Notes under the pieces: generated by a model
Database searches by the model: none
Told to the model about the DNA's origin: nothing
The model's input: the letters and a program-made list of their open reading frames with translations, nothing else
Origin: CAYWFP01 sp964457365
GTDB lineage: Bacteria; Planctomycetota; SZUA-567
Direction: 5' to 3'
Assembly: GCA_964457365.1 (NCBI GenBank)
Contig: CAYWFP010000024.1
Coordinates: 1 to 41,293 of the forward strand
Length of the DNA: 41,293 nt
Part shown: piece by piece, positions 32,755 through 40,672 of the stretch
Position numbering within the stretch: the first letter of the stretch is position 1
How the letters are laid out: each line of letters opens with the position of its first letter
Program-made: the position numbers and the translations under genes

Positions 32755-32782
32755 ACTTTAACCCAACACACATTTCCGTCAA
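32755..32782 (-). promoter_or_regulatory. predicted promoter of tRNA-Cys
   Basis: On the minus strand TTGACG (32777-32782), 16 bp, TAAAGT (32755-32760). The expected start site is only about 9 nt before the mature tRNA. The GC-rich DNA from here to 33025 holds no gene I can support. Confidence 0.6.
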
Positions 32783-33025
32783 GGGAAAACAGGAGGAATA
32801 CAGGCCCGGGTCACGGACACCCCTGCGCCGGGGCGGCAGTCGCGGTTCGTGCCGGACTCGCAATCGCGCTGACGCGGCGGCGAGCGGGCCTGGAGGCGAA
32901 TATTCTTTTTGTTGCCTCCCTTCCCCCTTTTTTTCATGAGCCATAAACACTTTCCCAAAAAGACTCTATGATCTTTCTTCGGCGCCGGTTTACGAATAGC
33001 GGTAAATTTTTCTACCTATTTACGC

Positions 33026-33054
33026 TTGACAACGAGCCGGGCCTGGTACATACT
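33026..33054 (+). promoter_or_regulatory. strong predicted promoter without an obvious gene
   Basis: A consensus TTGACA (33026-33031), a 17-bp spacer and CATACT (33049-33054) lie in an AT-rich patch. Transcription would run rightward, through an excellent ribosome site AAAGGGGAG (33122-33130) before ATGATG (33134), and then antisense to the rseC-like gene. The downstream nitroreductase gene starts about 650 bp later. Confidence 0.5.
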
Positions 33055-33162
33055 TGGCGGTAGCATATGATTAACGATAACGAGTAGGTGGACTGCCGTT
33101 GTCGCTCGGTCCGAAGCCGTGAAAGGGGAGACGATGATGCTGGGTGGAGTCGTGGTGATTAT

Positions 33163-33183
33163 CCCGCCGGAGGTGCCGGCGGG
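33163..33183. other. perfect 8-bp hairpin directly after the rseC stop codon
   Basis: CCCGCCGG-AGGTG-CCGGCGGG abuts the stop codon of the minus-strand rseC-like gene. There is no T-tract on either side, so it is not a standard intrinsic terminator. It may act as an RNA 3'-end stabiliser or a weak terminator for either strand. Confidence 0.35.
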
Positions 33184-33597
33184 TCAGTCGAGCACGCGGA
33201 CGAAGGCGCCGCGCGGTTTGAGCCAGGCGCAGGTGCGGTCGAGTACCGCCACCGGGACGATGCCGAGGGCCAGGCCGAGCGCGCCGCCGACCGCGACCGC
33301 GCTGCCGGCCTGCGCGAAGAGCCAGGCGCCGAGTACGCCGCCGATGACCGCCAGCGCCAGCGGGATGCCGAAGACGACGGCCGCGACCAGCGCCAGGTTC
33401 GGCAGTTCCACCTCGGCCTCGACGCGGTCGCCGGGCGCGAGCGCCGGCGCGTCGGCCAGCGTCAGCCTGACCGCCGCGGGTTGTCGCTTCCCGCCGCAGC
33501 CGCCGCACTTGGTGCAGGTTCCGCAGGCCGCGTCGACCGCCACGCGCACCACCGCGCCGGCGGAATTGACCTCGGTGACCACCGCTTCCTTGCGCAT
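33184..33597 (-). CDS. rseC: RseC/MucC-family (SoxR-reducing-type) membrane protein
   Basis: A 137-residue protein. An N-terminal beta-rich part carries a Cys cluster (C25, C28, C31, C34 in ACGTCTKCGGCGG), followed by PGDRVEAEVELPN and two TM helices (about 74-95 and 98-118). This is the RseC/MucC architecture: a Cys-rich cytoplasmic domain then two TMs. In enterobacteria RseC works with the Rnf-like complex to reduce SoxR or modulates sigmaE; neither partner is in this window. The ATG at 33597 is chosen because GGAGGAGAA lies just before it; the open frame extends 15 codons further without support. It is divergent from the nitroreductase gene (110-bp gap). Confidence 0.82.
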   Translation of the reverse strand: MRKEAVVTEVNSAGAVVRVAVDAACGTCTKCGGCGGKRQPAAVRLTLADAPALAPGDRVEAEVELPNLALVAAVVFGIPLALAVIGGVLGAWLFAQAGSAVAVGGALGLALGIVPVAVLDRTCAWLKPRGAFVRVLD

Positions 33598-33707
33598 TTC
33601 TCCTCCGCGTGGTATTGTAGGCGAAAATCGTGTTTCCGGCAACCGGCCGCTCCGCCGCGCCGCGCGGTGGGCCGCGCCGCCGGACCGGTCCGCAGGGGGA
33701 GAACCCG

Positions 33708-34277
33708 ATGAACGAATTCGCGTCCCTGGTGCGCCGCGCGCGCAGCATCCGCCGCTTCGACGAGGCCGACCGCATCGACGAGGCCGCGCTGCGGCACCTG
33801 GTCGACCTGGCCCGCGTGACCCCCAGCGGCGCGAACAACCAGCCGCTGCGCTACCGCCTGGTGCACGCGCCGGCGGCGTGCGCCACGGTCTTCGCGCACC
33901 TGGCCTGGGCGGGGTATCTGCGCACCTGGGACGGCCCGGCCGCGGGCGAGCGCCCGACGGGGTACGTGGTGCTGCTCTCCAAGGCCGCCAGCGGACCGCC
34001 CGAGTGCGACCTGGGCATCGCCATGCAGACGATGCAACTCGGCGCCCACGCCGCCGGCTGGGGCTGCTGCATGTTCGGCTCGATCAAGCGCGAGGCGCTG
34101 CACCGGGCGCTGGCGCTGCCGGAGGAGCTGGCCATCCGCTACGTCATGGCCTTCGGCCGCCCCGCGGAGACGGTGGCGCTCGAGGACCTGCGCGCGCCCG
34201 AGGACATCGAGTACTGGCGCGACGAGGATGGCGTCCACCACGTCCCCAAGCGCGCGCTCGAGGATATCCTCGTCTGA
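33708..34277 (+). CDS. nitroreductase-family FMN protein
   Basis: A 189-residue protein of the nitroreductase/NADH-dehydrogenase-like fold. RRARSIRRFDEADRIDE (9-25) and TPSGANNQPLRYRLV (38-52) are the usual FMN-phosphate and ring-binding motifs. DLGIAMQTMQLGAHAAGWGCCMFG (about 104-127) is the dimer-helix region. The family reduces nitro groups, quinones or other electrophiles with NAD(P)H; the physiological substrate cannot be told. GGGGGAGAA precedes the ATG at 33708. The rluD-like gene begins 2 bp after its stop, so they are likely co-transcribed. Confidence 0.9.
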   Translation: MNEFASLVRRARSIRRFDEADRIDEAALRHLVDLARVTPSGANNQPLRYRLVHAPAACATVFAHLAWAGYLRTWDGPAAGERPTGYVVLLSKAASGPPECDLGIAMQTMQLGAHAAGWGCCMFGSIKREALHRALALPEELAIRYVMAFGRPAETVALEDLRAPEDIEYWRDEDGVHHVPKRALEDILV

Positions 34278-34279
34278 CC

Positions 34280-35299
34280 ATGCCGATCGATCCGTCCAAA
34301 CCGTTCGACCTGCGCTACCGCGTGGACCCGACCTGGGCGGACATGCGCCTCGACCGGTACGTCAAGGCCATGGTGCCGGCGATGTCGCGCACCAGGATCC
34401 AGAAATACGTCCGCGACGAGCGCGTCGAGGTCAACGGCGAGGCGCGGCCGGCGAACTGGCGCGTCCGCCTCGGCGACGAGGTGGTGCTGCGCTGCCGCGC
34501 GCCCGCGGGCGCGAACGAAACGGCCCGGCGCATCCCGCTGGCGATCCTGTACGAGGACGAGGACGTCGTCGCCATCGACAAGCAGCCCGGGCTGGTGGTC
34601 CACCCGGTGGCGCTGCACCGGCACGACACGCTGCTGAACGCGCTGTACTGGCGCTACAAGGAGACATTGCCCGCCGAGCAGGAGGTCAGCCTCGCCAACC
34701 GCCTCGACCGCTACACCAGCGGCGTGATCCTGGTGGCCAAGCACACCGCGAGCAAGCAGGCGCTGCAGCCGCAGTTCGAGCGCCGCACCACGCGCAAGGT
34801 CTACCGCGCGCTCTGCGAGGGGCTCGTCCACGAGGACGCCGGCGTGATCGACCTGCCGATCGGCCCCGGCGAGGGCACCGACCGCTGCAAGATGGCGATC
34901 CGCGACACGGGCAAGCCCTCGCGCACGAGCTTCCGCGTGCTCGAGCGCTTCGCCGCGGCGGCCGGGCGGCCGGAGTTCACCCTGGTCGAACTCGAACCGC
35001 ACACCGGCCGGCAGCACCAGCTCCGGCTGCATCTGGCCGCCACCGGGCACCCGCTGGTCTGCGACGACCGCTACGGCGATCCGCGCGGCCTGCTCGTCAC
35101 CACCGGCGGCGACGAACATGCGCTGGCGCGCTACGCCCTGCACGCGGCCGCGCTGACCTTCGCGCATCCCGCCAGCGGCGAACCGACGACCGTCACCGCG
35201 CCGCTGGCGAGCGACCTGGCGGGCGTGGCCGAGGGGCTGCGCGCGGGCGGCACGCCCCGCCGCGAGGCGCTGCCCCCGCCGGAACTTCTGCCGGCGTGA
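34280..35299 (+). CDS. rluD: RluA/RluD-family 23S rRNA pseudouridine synthase
   Basis: A 339-residue enzyme with an N-terminal S4 RNA-binding domain (about 20-70, MRLDRYVKAMVPAMSRTRIQ) and a RluA-type catalytic domain. The catalytic Asp is D143 in NRLDRYTSG; the preceding residue is usually His (HRLD). Other family motifs are DEDVVAIDKQPGLVVHP (92-108), RTTRKVYRALCEG and ELEPHTGRQHQLRLHL. The family isomerises specific uridines in 23S rRNA helix 69 (RluD) or elsewhere (RluA/C); the exact site is not predictable here. Spacing of 2 bp to the upstream nitroreductase suggests coupling. The C-terminus is Pro/Ala-rich. Confidence 0.9.
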   Translation: MPIDPSKPFDLRYRVDPTWADMRLDRYVKAMVPAMSRTRIQKYVRDERVEVNGEARPANWRVRLGDEVVLRCRAPAGANETARRIPLAILYEDEDVVAIDKQPGLVVHPVALHRHDTLLNALYWRYKETLPAEQEVSLANRLDRYTSGVILVAKHTASKQALQPQFERRTTRKVYRALCEGLVHEDAGVIDLPIGPGEGTDRCKMAIRDTGKPSRTSFRVLERFAAAAGRPEFTLVELEPHTGRQHQLRLHLAATGHPLVCDDRYGDPRGLLVTTGGDEHALARYALHAAALTFAHPASGEPTTVTAPLASDLAGVAEGLRAGGTPRREALPPPELLPA

Positions 35300-35384
35300 G
35301 CGGTGAATTTGGAGAGAACAAACGCCAGGGCCAGTTGTATTTGACCCTCTTTCCTCTCTTTTCCCGAGCGGCGCGCGAACGGCG

Positions 35385-35412
35385 TTGCCTCCCGGGGGCG
35401 GGCGGTTATAAT
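35385..35412 (+). promoter_or_regulatory. predicted promoter of the URO-D family gene
   Basis: TTGCCT (35385-35390), 16 bp, and a perfect TATAAT (35407-35412), about 55 bp upstream of the ATG. The surrounding intergenic stretch shows no terminator for the preceding gene. Confidence 0.6.
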
Positions 35413-35466
35413 GCGGACCGGAGCCCGGCGGTGGCAGTGTGCGCCCCCGACAACATGGAGGAACAG

Positions 35467-36708
35467 ATGCCCATTGCCGAAAACGACATGAAGACGCTCC
35501 GGGGACTCGCATGGCGCTACGCCGAGATCGCCAACGCCGATGTCACGCAGGAGAGGCTGGAGCGCTACAAGAAGACGGTCGCCGGGGAGAAGGTCCGTCC
35601 CGTCGTGCTGATCGCCGAGGTACCGTGGGGCGAGATCGACGACGACGCGCTGGCCTGTACCTGTGCGCAGGAGGCGCAGTGGATCGAGCGGCAGATGAGG
35701 ATGGCCCTGTTCCAATGGGACCACTTCCAGGTCGATACCGTCATCCTCCCCGAATTCCGGGTGCAGAAGCGCAGCCGGTCGACGGGTATCGGTCTCCAGG
35801 CCCACGACACCGCGCTGAGGGGGGAGACCGGAACGCACATCGCCGCGCACGAGTACGAGGACCTGCTCAAGACGGAGGCGGATCTGGAGAAGCTGCGGAT
35901 CCCCACCATCGAGGCGGATCCCGAAGCGACCGCGTTCGCACTGGAGCAGGCTTCGTCGGTATTCGACGGCATCCTGCCGGTGAAGGCCGTCGGCCAGGGC
36001 CTGCACTACAACCTCTGGGACGTTATCTCCCGCTACCGGGGCGTCGATGCGCTCCTGATGGATCTGGCCCTGCGCCCGGAATTCATGCACAAGACGGTCC
36101 AGAAGTTCGCCGATATCGCGGAAGCGCAGTTTTCGCAGATCGAGGAACTGGGGCTGCTGGATCCGGATACGCTGCTGGTTCACTGCACCGTCGGAGCCAC
36201 CGACGAACTGCCCGCCGCGGACTACGCGGGCAAAGCGAGGCGCAAAGACGTATGGGGGCGGTGCGCCGCGCAGATCTTCGGCTCGGTGTCGCCGGCGATG
36301 CACGACGAATTCGACCTGGCGTACAACGAGAAGCTCTTCGGCGATTGCGGGCTCGTCTACTACGGGTGCTGCGAGCCGATGGACACGAAGATCGACCTGC
36401 TGCGCAAGCGGTTCAAGAACCTGCGCAAGGTCTCGATCACGCCCTGGGCCGACCCGATGCGGGCGGCCGAGGCGATGGGCGGCGACCTGGTCATGGCGGC
36501 CAAGCCCAACCCGGCCTTCGTAGCCTCCCCGGACTTCAACCCGCAGCCGGTGGAGGACGAGATGACGCGTTATATCGAGGCATGCAAGCAGCACGGCACG
36601 ACCTGCGAGTTCGTCCTCAAGGACATCAGCACGATCGCGAACAAGGTCGAGAACCTGACCCGGTGGGCCCAGACCGCGGCAGCGGTGATCGACAGGCATT
36701 ACGGGTAG
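35467..36708 (+). CDS. uroporphyrinogen decarboxylase-family protein (not HemE)
   Basis: A 413-residue protein of the URO-D superfamily. Recognisable features are PEFRVQKRS (98-106), GQGLHYNLWDVISRYRG near the middle, VHCTVGATDELPA, the GLVYYGCCEPMDTKIDLL segment with adjacent cysteines, and a C-terminal half reading FKNLRKVSITPWADP. It is about 60 residues longer than typical HemE and its N-terminus lacks the canonical HemE arginine motif. It therefore belongs to the broad group that includes corrinoid methyltransferases (MtaA/MtbA/CmuA-like) and unassigned PVC/Clostridia members. No corrinoid protein or hem gene is adjacent. GGAGG precedes the ATG and a promoter with TATAAT lies upstream, so it is probably monocistronic. 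The substrate is unknown; Cys and His residues could bind metal. Confidence 0.85.
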   Translation: MPIAENDMKTLRGLAWRYAEIANADVTQERLERYKKTVAGEKVRPVVLIAEVPWGEIDDDALACTCAQEAQWIERQMRMALFQWDHFQVDTVILPEFRVQKRSRSTGIGLQAHDTALRGETGTHIAAHEYEDLLKTEADLEKLRIPTIEADPEATAFALEQASSVFDGILPVKAVGQGLHYNLWDVISRYRGVDALLMDLALRPEFMHKTVQKFADIAEAQFSQIEELGLLDPDTLLVHCTVGATDELPAADYAGKARRKDVWGRCAAQIFGSVSPAMHDEFDLAYNEKLFGDCGLVYYGCCEPMDTKIDLLRKRFKNLRKVSITPWADPMRAAEAMGGDLVMAAKPNPAFVASPDFNPQPVEDEMTRYIEACKQHGTTCEFVLKDISTIANKVENLTRWAQTAAAVIDRHYG

Positions 36709-36798
36709 GGATCCGGCCCATACCAAGTCGAGCGGGAGCGGGCCTGCCCCATCCGCTCACGCGCGGGGAATCGGGCATGGCGCCCCCGGGGCTCGGTC

Positions 36799-37257
36799 CT
36801 ACCCCCGCCGCTGCCGGAAGAACTCCTTCAGGATCGCGCCGCACTCGTCTTCCAGGACGCCCGCTGCGAGCTCCGGCCGGTGGTTGAGCCTGTCGCAGGC
36901 GAGGACGTTCAGCACCGAGCCGCAGGCGCCGGCCTTCGGATCCCACGCGCCGAAGACCACGCGGTCGATGCGCGCGAGCACGATCGCGCCCGCGCACATC
37001 GCGCACGGCTCGAGGGTGACGTAGAGCGTGCAGCCCTCGAGGCGCCAGCTCTCCAGCGCCGCGGCCGCCTGGGTGATGGCCAGAATCTCCGCGTGCGCGG
37101 TCGGATCCCGCAGGGTCTCGCGCTGGTTGTGCGCCTTGCCGAGCAGTTCCTCGCCGCAGTAGATCACCGCGCCGACGGGCACCTCGCCCGCTTCGCAGGC
37201 GGTCTGCGCCTGCTTCAGCGCCAGGCGCATGCGGGATTCGTCCGAGGCAGCCGGCAT
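36799..37257 (-). CDS. tadA: tRNA-adenosine(34) deaminase TadA
   Basis: A 152-residue zinc deaminase. H55-A-E57 (HAEILAI) and P84-C85-A-M-C88 (PCAMCAGA) supply the zinc ligands and catalytic Glu, and EVPVGAVI and HNQRE are TadA substrate-loop motifs. It converts A34 to inosine in tRNA-Arg(ACG), allowing wobble decoding. Length is typical. The ATG at 37257 has GGAAGCGAG upstream; a second ATG at 37230 would still keep the whole domain. It is convergent with the URO-D gene and divergent from the SRP RNA/dnaX unit. The 90-bp gap to the URO-D gene holds no clear terminator. Confidence 0.95.
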   Translation of the reverse strand: MPAASDESRMRLALKQAQTACEAGEVPVGAVIYCGEELLGKAHNQRETLRDPTAHAEILAITQAAAALESWRLEGCTLYVTLEPCAMCAGAIVLARIDRVVFGAWDPKAGACGSVLNVLACDRLNHRPELAAGVLEDECGAILKEFFRQRRG

Positions 37258-37309
37258 GACTCGCTTCCGGAAAAGGATAATCGCCAGGGGATTCGTTTTC
37301 CCAAAACCG

Positions 37310-37338
37310 TTGACAGGTATTTCTATAGCCTTTATATT
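37310..37338 (+). promoter_or_regulatory. strong predicted promoter of SRP RNA/dnaX
   Basis: A consensus TTGACA (37310-37315), a 17-bp spacer and TATATT (37333-37338). The start would be near 37345, about 35 nt before the terminal helix of the SRP RNA. Confidence 0.8.
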
Positions 37339-37379
37339 CTAAAGCTTACGCGCGTCAAGTCGCGACGGCGCGCAGGCGT

Positions 37380-37477
37380 GAGGGCCGGGCCCGGCAATGC
37401 CGAGGCGGCGAACCGAGTCAGGCCGGGAACGGAGCAGCTCTAAGCTGACTTCGACATGTGGCGGCAACCCGACCCTC
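37380..37477 (+). ncRNA. ffs: small signal recognition particle RNA (4.5S type)
   Basis: The diagnostic Ffh-binding hairpin is at 37417-37438: GTCAGG, CCG, tetraloop GGAA (37426-37429), CGG, AGCAGC. It is position-for-position equivalent to the universal 4.5S motif. The two base pairs next to the loop covary (TCC/GGA in E. coli, CCG/CGG here), which supports the fold. The ends form a terminal helix, GAGGGCCGGG (37380-37389) with CCCGACCCTC (37468-37477), 9 of 10 paired. Length of about 98 nt fits. It is placed just upstream of dnaX, a common bacterial arrangement, behind a consensus promoter. End coordinates are from the helix and could shift by a few bases. Confidence 0.92.
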
Positions 37478-37535
37478 GCTCCTGCGCACCGGCGCGCTTC
37501 TTTATGGCCTGCCTGCACGTTTCGGGAATCCCGCG

Positions 37536-39233
37536 ATGGCGATCTACCAAGCCATGGCCCGCCGCTACCGCCCGGTCGTCTTCGACGAGGTGATCGGCCA
37601 GGAGCACGTCGCCCAGACGCTCAAGAACGCCATCGCCGCCGACCGCGTGGCCCACGCCTACCTCTTCTGCGGGCCCCACGGCTGCGGCAAGACCTCCATG
37701 GCGCGCATCTTCGCCAAGGCGCTGGTCTGTCCCGAAGGCGAGCCCGGCGTGCCGTGCAACGCGTGCGACCTCTGCCGCGACATCATGCGCGGCCTGGACG
37801 TCGACGTCCAGGAGATCGACGGCGCGAGCAACAACGGCGTCGAGCAGGTGCGCCAACTGCGCGAGCAGGCCGGCTACGTCCCCACCCGCGCGCGCTTCAA
37901 GATCTACATCATCGACGAGGTGCACATGCTCTCGATCGCGGCGTTCAACGCCTTGCTGAAGACGCTGGAGGAGCCGCCCGGGCACGTCAAGTTCATCCTC
38001 GCCACCACCGACCCGCACAAGCTGCCCGAGACGGTACTCTCGCGCACGCAGCGCTTCGACTTCCGCCTGGTGCCCCCCGCGCGCCTGGCGGCCTACCTCA
38101 AGAAGATCGTCGCGCGCGAGAAGGCCGCGGTGCAGGACGAGGCGGTGGCGGCGGTGGCGGCGTTCAGCGGCGGGTCGGTCCGCGACGCGCTGGTGCTGCT
38201 GGACCAGCTCCTGGGATACGCGCAGGGCGAGGTGACGCGCGCGGACGTCGAGCGCGTCCGCGGCGTCGCCGGCGCCGAGGCGGTGGCCGGGATCTACGAA
38301 ACCGTCGTCGCGCACGAGGTGCAGGCGGCGCTGCGGATCGTCGACGAGGTGGCCCAGACGGGGACCAACGTCGGCGATTTTCTCGATCAACTCATCGCGT
38401 TCGGGCGCGACCTGATGCTCTGGATCGCCACGGGCGGGGACGAGCACCTCTCGGCCTACGGCCCCGCGCGCGAGGCGCTGGGGCGGCTGAAAGACGCGGT
38501 GGCGCTCGAGCACGCGCTCTTGATGCTGGATATCTTCGCGCAGGCCAGGACGCGCGTGCGGCAGCGGGCGCTGAGCAATCCGCTGGTGCCGCTGGAGATG
38601 GCCGTGGCGCGGCTGGCGGGGCTCGAGTCGCTTCAGGGCGTCGGCGCGGCGGTGCAGAAGCTCGACGCCCTGGCCCGCGGCGCGCCGCTGCCGGAACCGA
38701 AGCCGGTCGCCCCCCCGCCCGCGCGGACGCCGCAACCGGAGAAGAAGCCGGAACCGCCGCCCCCGGCGGCGAGCGAAACGACGGCCGGAGCGCCCCCCGC
38801 CACGGAAGAAGCGAAGCAAACCGAGCCGGCCTGGCCCGGCGCGACCGGCGACACGCCGGCGCCGACGAGCGCGATGGTACGCGCGGCGTGGCCGCGGATC
38901 GTCGAGACGCTGACGCAGCGCCGGCCCGCGGACGCGCGTTACCTGCACGCGGTGGGCGTGCACGCCTGGGAGCAGGGGGTGCTGATTCTCTCGGTCCCGG
39001 GCGGCGGGTCGTTCCTCTTCGAGCAGATCGAGGACAGCCACCGCAAAGGCCGCATCGCCGCGGCGGCCGAGGAGGCGCTGGGCGTGCCGGTGACGGTGCG
39101 CATCCACCTGCGCGAGGGCGCGGACGCGCCGGCACCGAAGCCGCGCGCGGAGGGCGACACGCAGCAGGACCCCACCGTCCGCCGCATCCTCCAGGCCTTC
39201 GACGGCCAGGTCATCAACGTGGAGCGCGAATGA
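37536..39233 (+). CDS. dnaX: DNA polymerase III subunit tau/gamma
   Basis: A 565-residue AAA+ clamp-loader subunit. Motifs: ARRYRPVVFDEVIGQ (8-22), Walker A GPHGCGKTS (46-54), zinc-binding cysteines C65, C74, C77 and C80, Walker B IIDEVHM (125-131), and LSRTQRFDF at about 168-176. The last motif has the SRC triad replaced by S-R-T, keeping the arginine finger. A Pro/Ala/Glu-rich linker (about 385-450) leads to a C-terminal tau-type domain. The ATG at 37536 begins the conserved MAIYQAMARRYRP; the longer frame start at 37458 lies inside the SRP RNA. No A-rich slippery site for gamma production is visible. It overlaps the next gene by ATGA. Confidence 0.95.
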   Translation: MAIYQAMARRYRPVVFDEVIGQEHVAQTLKNAIAADRVAHAYLFCGPHGCGKTSMARIFAKALVCPEGEPGVPCNACDLCRDIMRGLDVDVQEIDGASNNGVEQVRQLREQAGYVPTRARFKIYIIDEVHMLSIAAFNALLKTLEEPPGHVKFILATTDPHKLPETVLSRTQRFDFRLVPPARLAAYLKKIVAREKAAVQDEAVAAVAAFSGGSVRDALVLLDQLLGYAQGEVTRADVERVRGVAGAEAVAGIYETVVAHEVQAALRIVDEVAQTGTNVGDFLDQLIAFGRDLMLWIATGGDEHLSAYGPAREALGRLKDAVALEHALLMLDIFAQARTRVRQRALSNPLVPLEMAVARLAGLESLQGVGAAVQKLDALARGAPLPEPKPVAPPPARTPQPEKKPEPPPPAASETTAGAPPATEEAKQTEPAWPGATGDTPAPTSAMVRAAWPRIVETLTQRRPADARYLHAVGVHAWEQGVLILSVPGGGSFLFEQIEDSHRKGRIAAAAEEALGVPVTVRIHLREGADAPAPKPRAEGDTQQDPTVRRILQAFDGQVINVERE

Positions 39234-40246
39234 GAAAGCTGCGCGCCTGCGCCGAGGGCGTCGAGGCCGGGCTGGCCGCGGCGTTCCTGAGCGCCCACGA
39301 TATCCCCGCCATCGCCGAGGAAGCGAGCGGCGGCTGGTCGGTCTGGGTGCACGACGAGGACCAGATCCCCGCGGCGATCGACCTGCTCGAGGAATTGCGC
39401 GTGCCGGACGACCCGGAGGAGCGCGAGCGCCTGCTGCAGCAGTACGGCCAGGTCGCGCGCGAGAAGGCCGAGGCCGCGCAGGGCGACAACATCATCCCGA
39501 TGCAACAGGCCTGGCGCGACGTCTCGCACCTGCCCGCGCCGCTGGTCTGGGGGGTGATGGCCGTCTGCGTGGGGCTCTTCGTCCTGGAGATGTGGGCGAA
39601 TAACAACGACAGCGTCGACGCCGACCGCATCCAGGCGGTGATTCAAGACATGAACATCACCGACCGGGCGAACATCGTCGTGGTCGATCCCGACGGGCCG
39701 GGCGGGCCGGTGGGGCGGCGGCAGCAGTATCCCTGGATCCCGCCCGAGATCGCCGCGGGCGAGGTCTGGCGGCTGATCACGCCGATCCTGCTGCACGTCG
39801 GCTTGATCCACATCCTCTTCAACATGATGGTGCTCTGGAGCATCGGCCCGCCGATCGAGCGGCGCATCGGTTCGCTGCACCTGCTGGCGATGATCGTGGT
39901 CGTCGCCGTGCTCAGCAACGCGGCGGGCTATTACCTCAAGCTGGACCTGGTCACCCTCTTCAGCCCGGACCGTTCGATCCTCTGGCCGCACCGAGGCGTC
40001 GGCTTCTCCGGCGTGATCTTCGGCTTCTTCGGCTACGTCTGGATCCGCGGGAAGTACGATCCGCTCTTCGGCATGCGCATGCCGCGCGACGGGCTGATCG
40101 AGCTGCTCGTCTTCCAGGCGTTCTGCTTCATCGGCCTGCTGCCGATCGGGAACACCGCGCACGTGGTCGGGCTGCTGACGGGGATGGCGTGGGGGTACGT
40201 CGCCTCCGGGCGCTGGCGGCGGCGGGCGCGGGCGACGAATTCGTAA
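39230..40246 (+). CDS. glpG: GlpG-type rhomboid intramembrane serine protease
   Basis: A 338-residue protease. Residues 1-57 resemble the cytoplasmic GlpG N-domain (SVWVHDEDQIPAAIDLL). A charged linker and TM1 (about 102-122) follow. A loop at 123-175 precedes the catalytic core: GEVWRLITPILLHVGLIHILFN with H194 and N198, the nucleophile S260 in GVGFSGVIFG, and the base H311 in NTAHVVGLLTG. All four catalytic or oxyanion residues are present, so it should be active. About six TMs in total. Its start overlaps the dnaX stop (ATGA), indicating translational coupling, and ybaB follows after 24 bp. Rhomboids cleave TM substrates inside the membrane; the substrate here is unknown. Confidence 0.93.
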   Translation: MRKLRACAEGVEAGLAAAFLSAHDIPAIAEEASGGWSVWVHDEDQIPAAIDLLEELRVPDDPEERERLLQQYGQVAREKAEAAQGDNIIPMQQAWRDVSHLPAPLVWGVMAVCVGLFVLEMWANNNDSVDADRIQAVIQDMNITDRANIVVVDPDGPGGPVGRRQQYPWIPPEIAAGEVWRLITPILLHVGLIHILFNMMVLWSIGPPIERRIGSLHLLAMIVVVAVLSNAAGYYLKLDLVTLFSPDRSILWPHRGVGFSGVIFGFFGYVWIRGKYDPLFGMRMPRDGLIELLVFQAFCFIGLLPIGNTAHVVGLLTGMAWGYVASGRWRRRARATNS

Positions 40247-40270
40247 TCCACAGCGACAGGAGAACACGCG

Positions 40271-40600
40271 ATGGACATGAGCGAGATGATGAAGCGCGTG
40301 CAGCAGATGACCGGCCGCGTCGGCGCGATGCAGAACGAGCTCAAGCAGAAGACCGTCGAGGGGATGGCCGGCGGGGGCATGGTCAAGGCGAAGATGAACG
40401 GCGCGGGCGACCTGATCGGGCTGGAGATCGAGAAGGACGTCGTCGATCCGGAGGACCCGGAGATGCTCGCCGACCTGATCCTCGCCGCCGTCGGCGCCGC
40501 GCGCAAGCAGGTGCAGGACCTGCGCGCCGAGCAGATGAAGCAGATGACCGGCGGGCTGGACCTCTCGAGCCTGGGCATCGACCTGCCGGACATGGGCTGA
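40271..40600 (+). CDS. ybaB: YbaB/EbfC-family nucleoid-associated protein
   Basis: A 109-residue protein with Met- and Lys-rich N- and C-terminal helices flanking a beta hairpin: MKRVQQMTGRVGAMQNEL, MVKAKMNGAGDLIGLEIEKDVV, then PEMLADLILAAVGAARKQVQ. This matches YbaB/EbfC, a small dimeric DNA-binding protein with unsure function, classically encoded with dnaX and recR. ACAGGAGAA precedes the ATG. Here a rhomboid gene sits between dnaX and ybaB and no recR follows; the next gene is ribB. Confidence 0.93.
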   Translation: MDMSEMMKRVQQMTGRVGAMQNELKQKTVEGMAGGGMVKAKMNGAGDLIGLEIEKDVVDPEDPEMLADLILAAVGAARKQVQDLRAEQMKQMTGGLDLSSLGIDLPDMG

Positions 40601-40613
40601 ACCGCGGGGCGGC

Positions 40614-40642
40614 TTGACAGTCCGCGGCCGCCGGGATAAATG
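40614..40642 (+). promoter_or_regulatory. predicted promoter of ribB
   Basis: TTGACA (40614-40619), 17 bp, TAAATG (40637-40642), in the short gap after ybaB. It overlaps the in-frame ATG at 40640, which argues that translation starts at the GTG at 40673. No FMN-riboswitch features are seen. Confidence 0.6.
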
Positions 40643-40672
40643 TATAGCGTTTCGTTCTGGCAGGAGCCGGCC

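Noticed and set aside
33119..35299. 726-residue frame beginning at 33119
   Set aside because: It runs antisense through rseC and out of frame through the nitroreductase gene before entering the genuine rluD frame at 34280.
37536..39233. Programmed frameshift in dnaX producing gamma
   Set aside because: No A-AAA-AAG-like slippery run; the linker is GC-rich.
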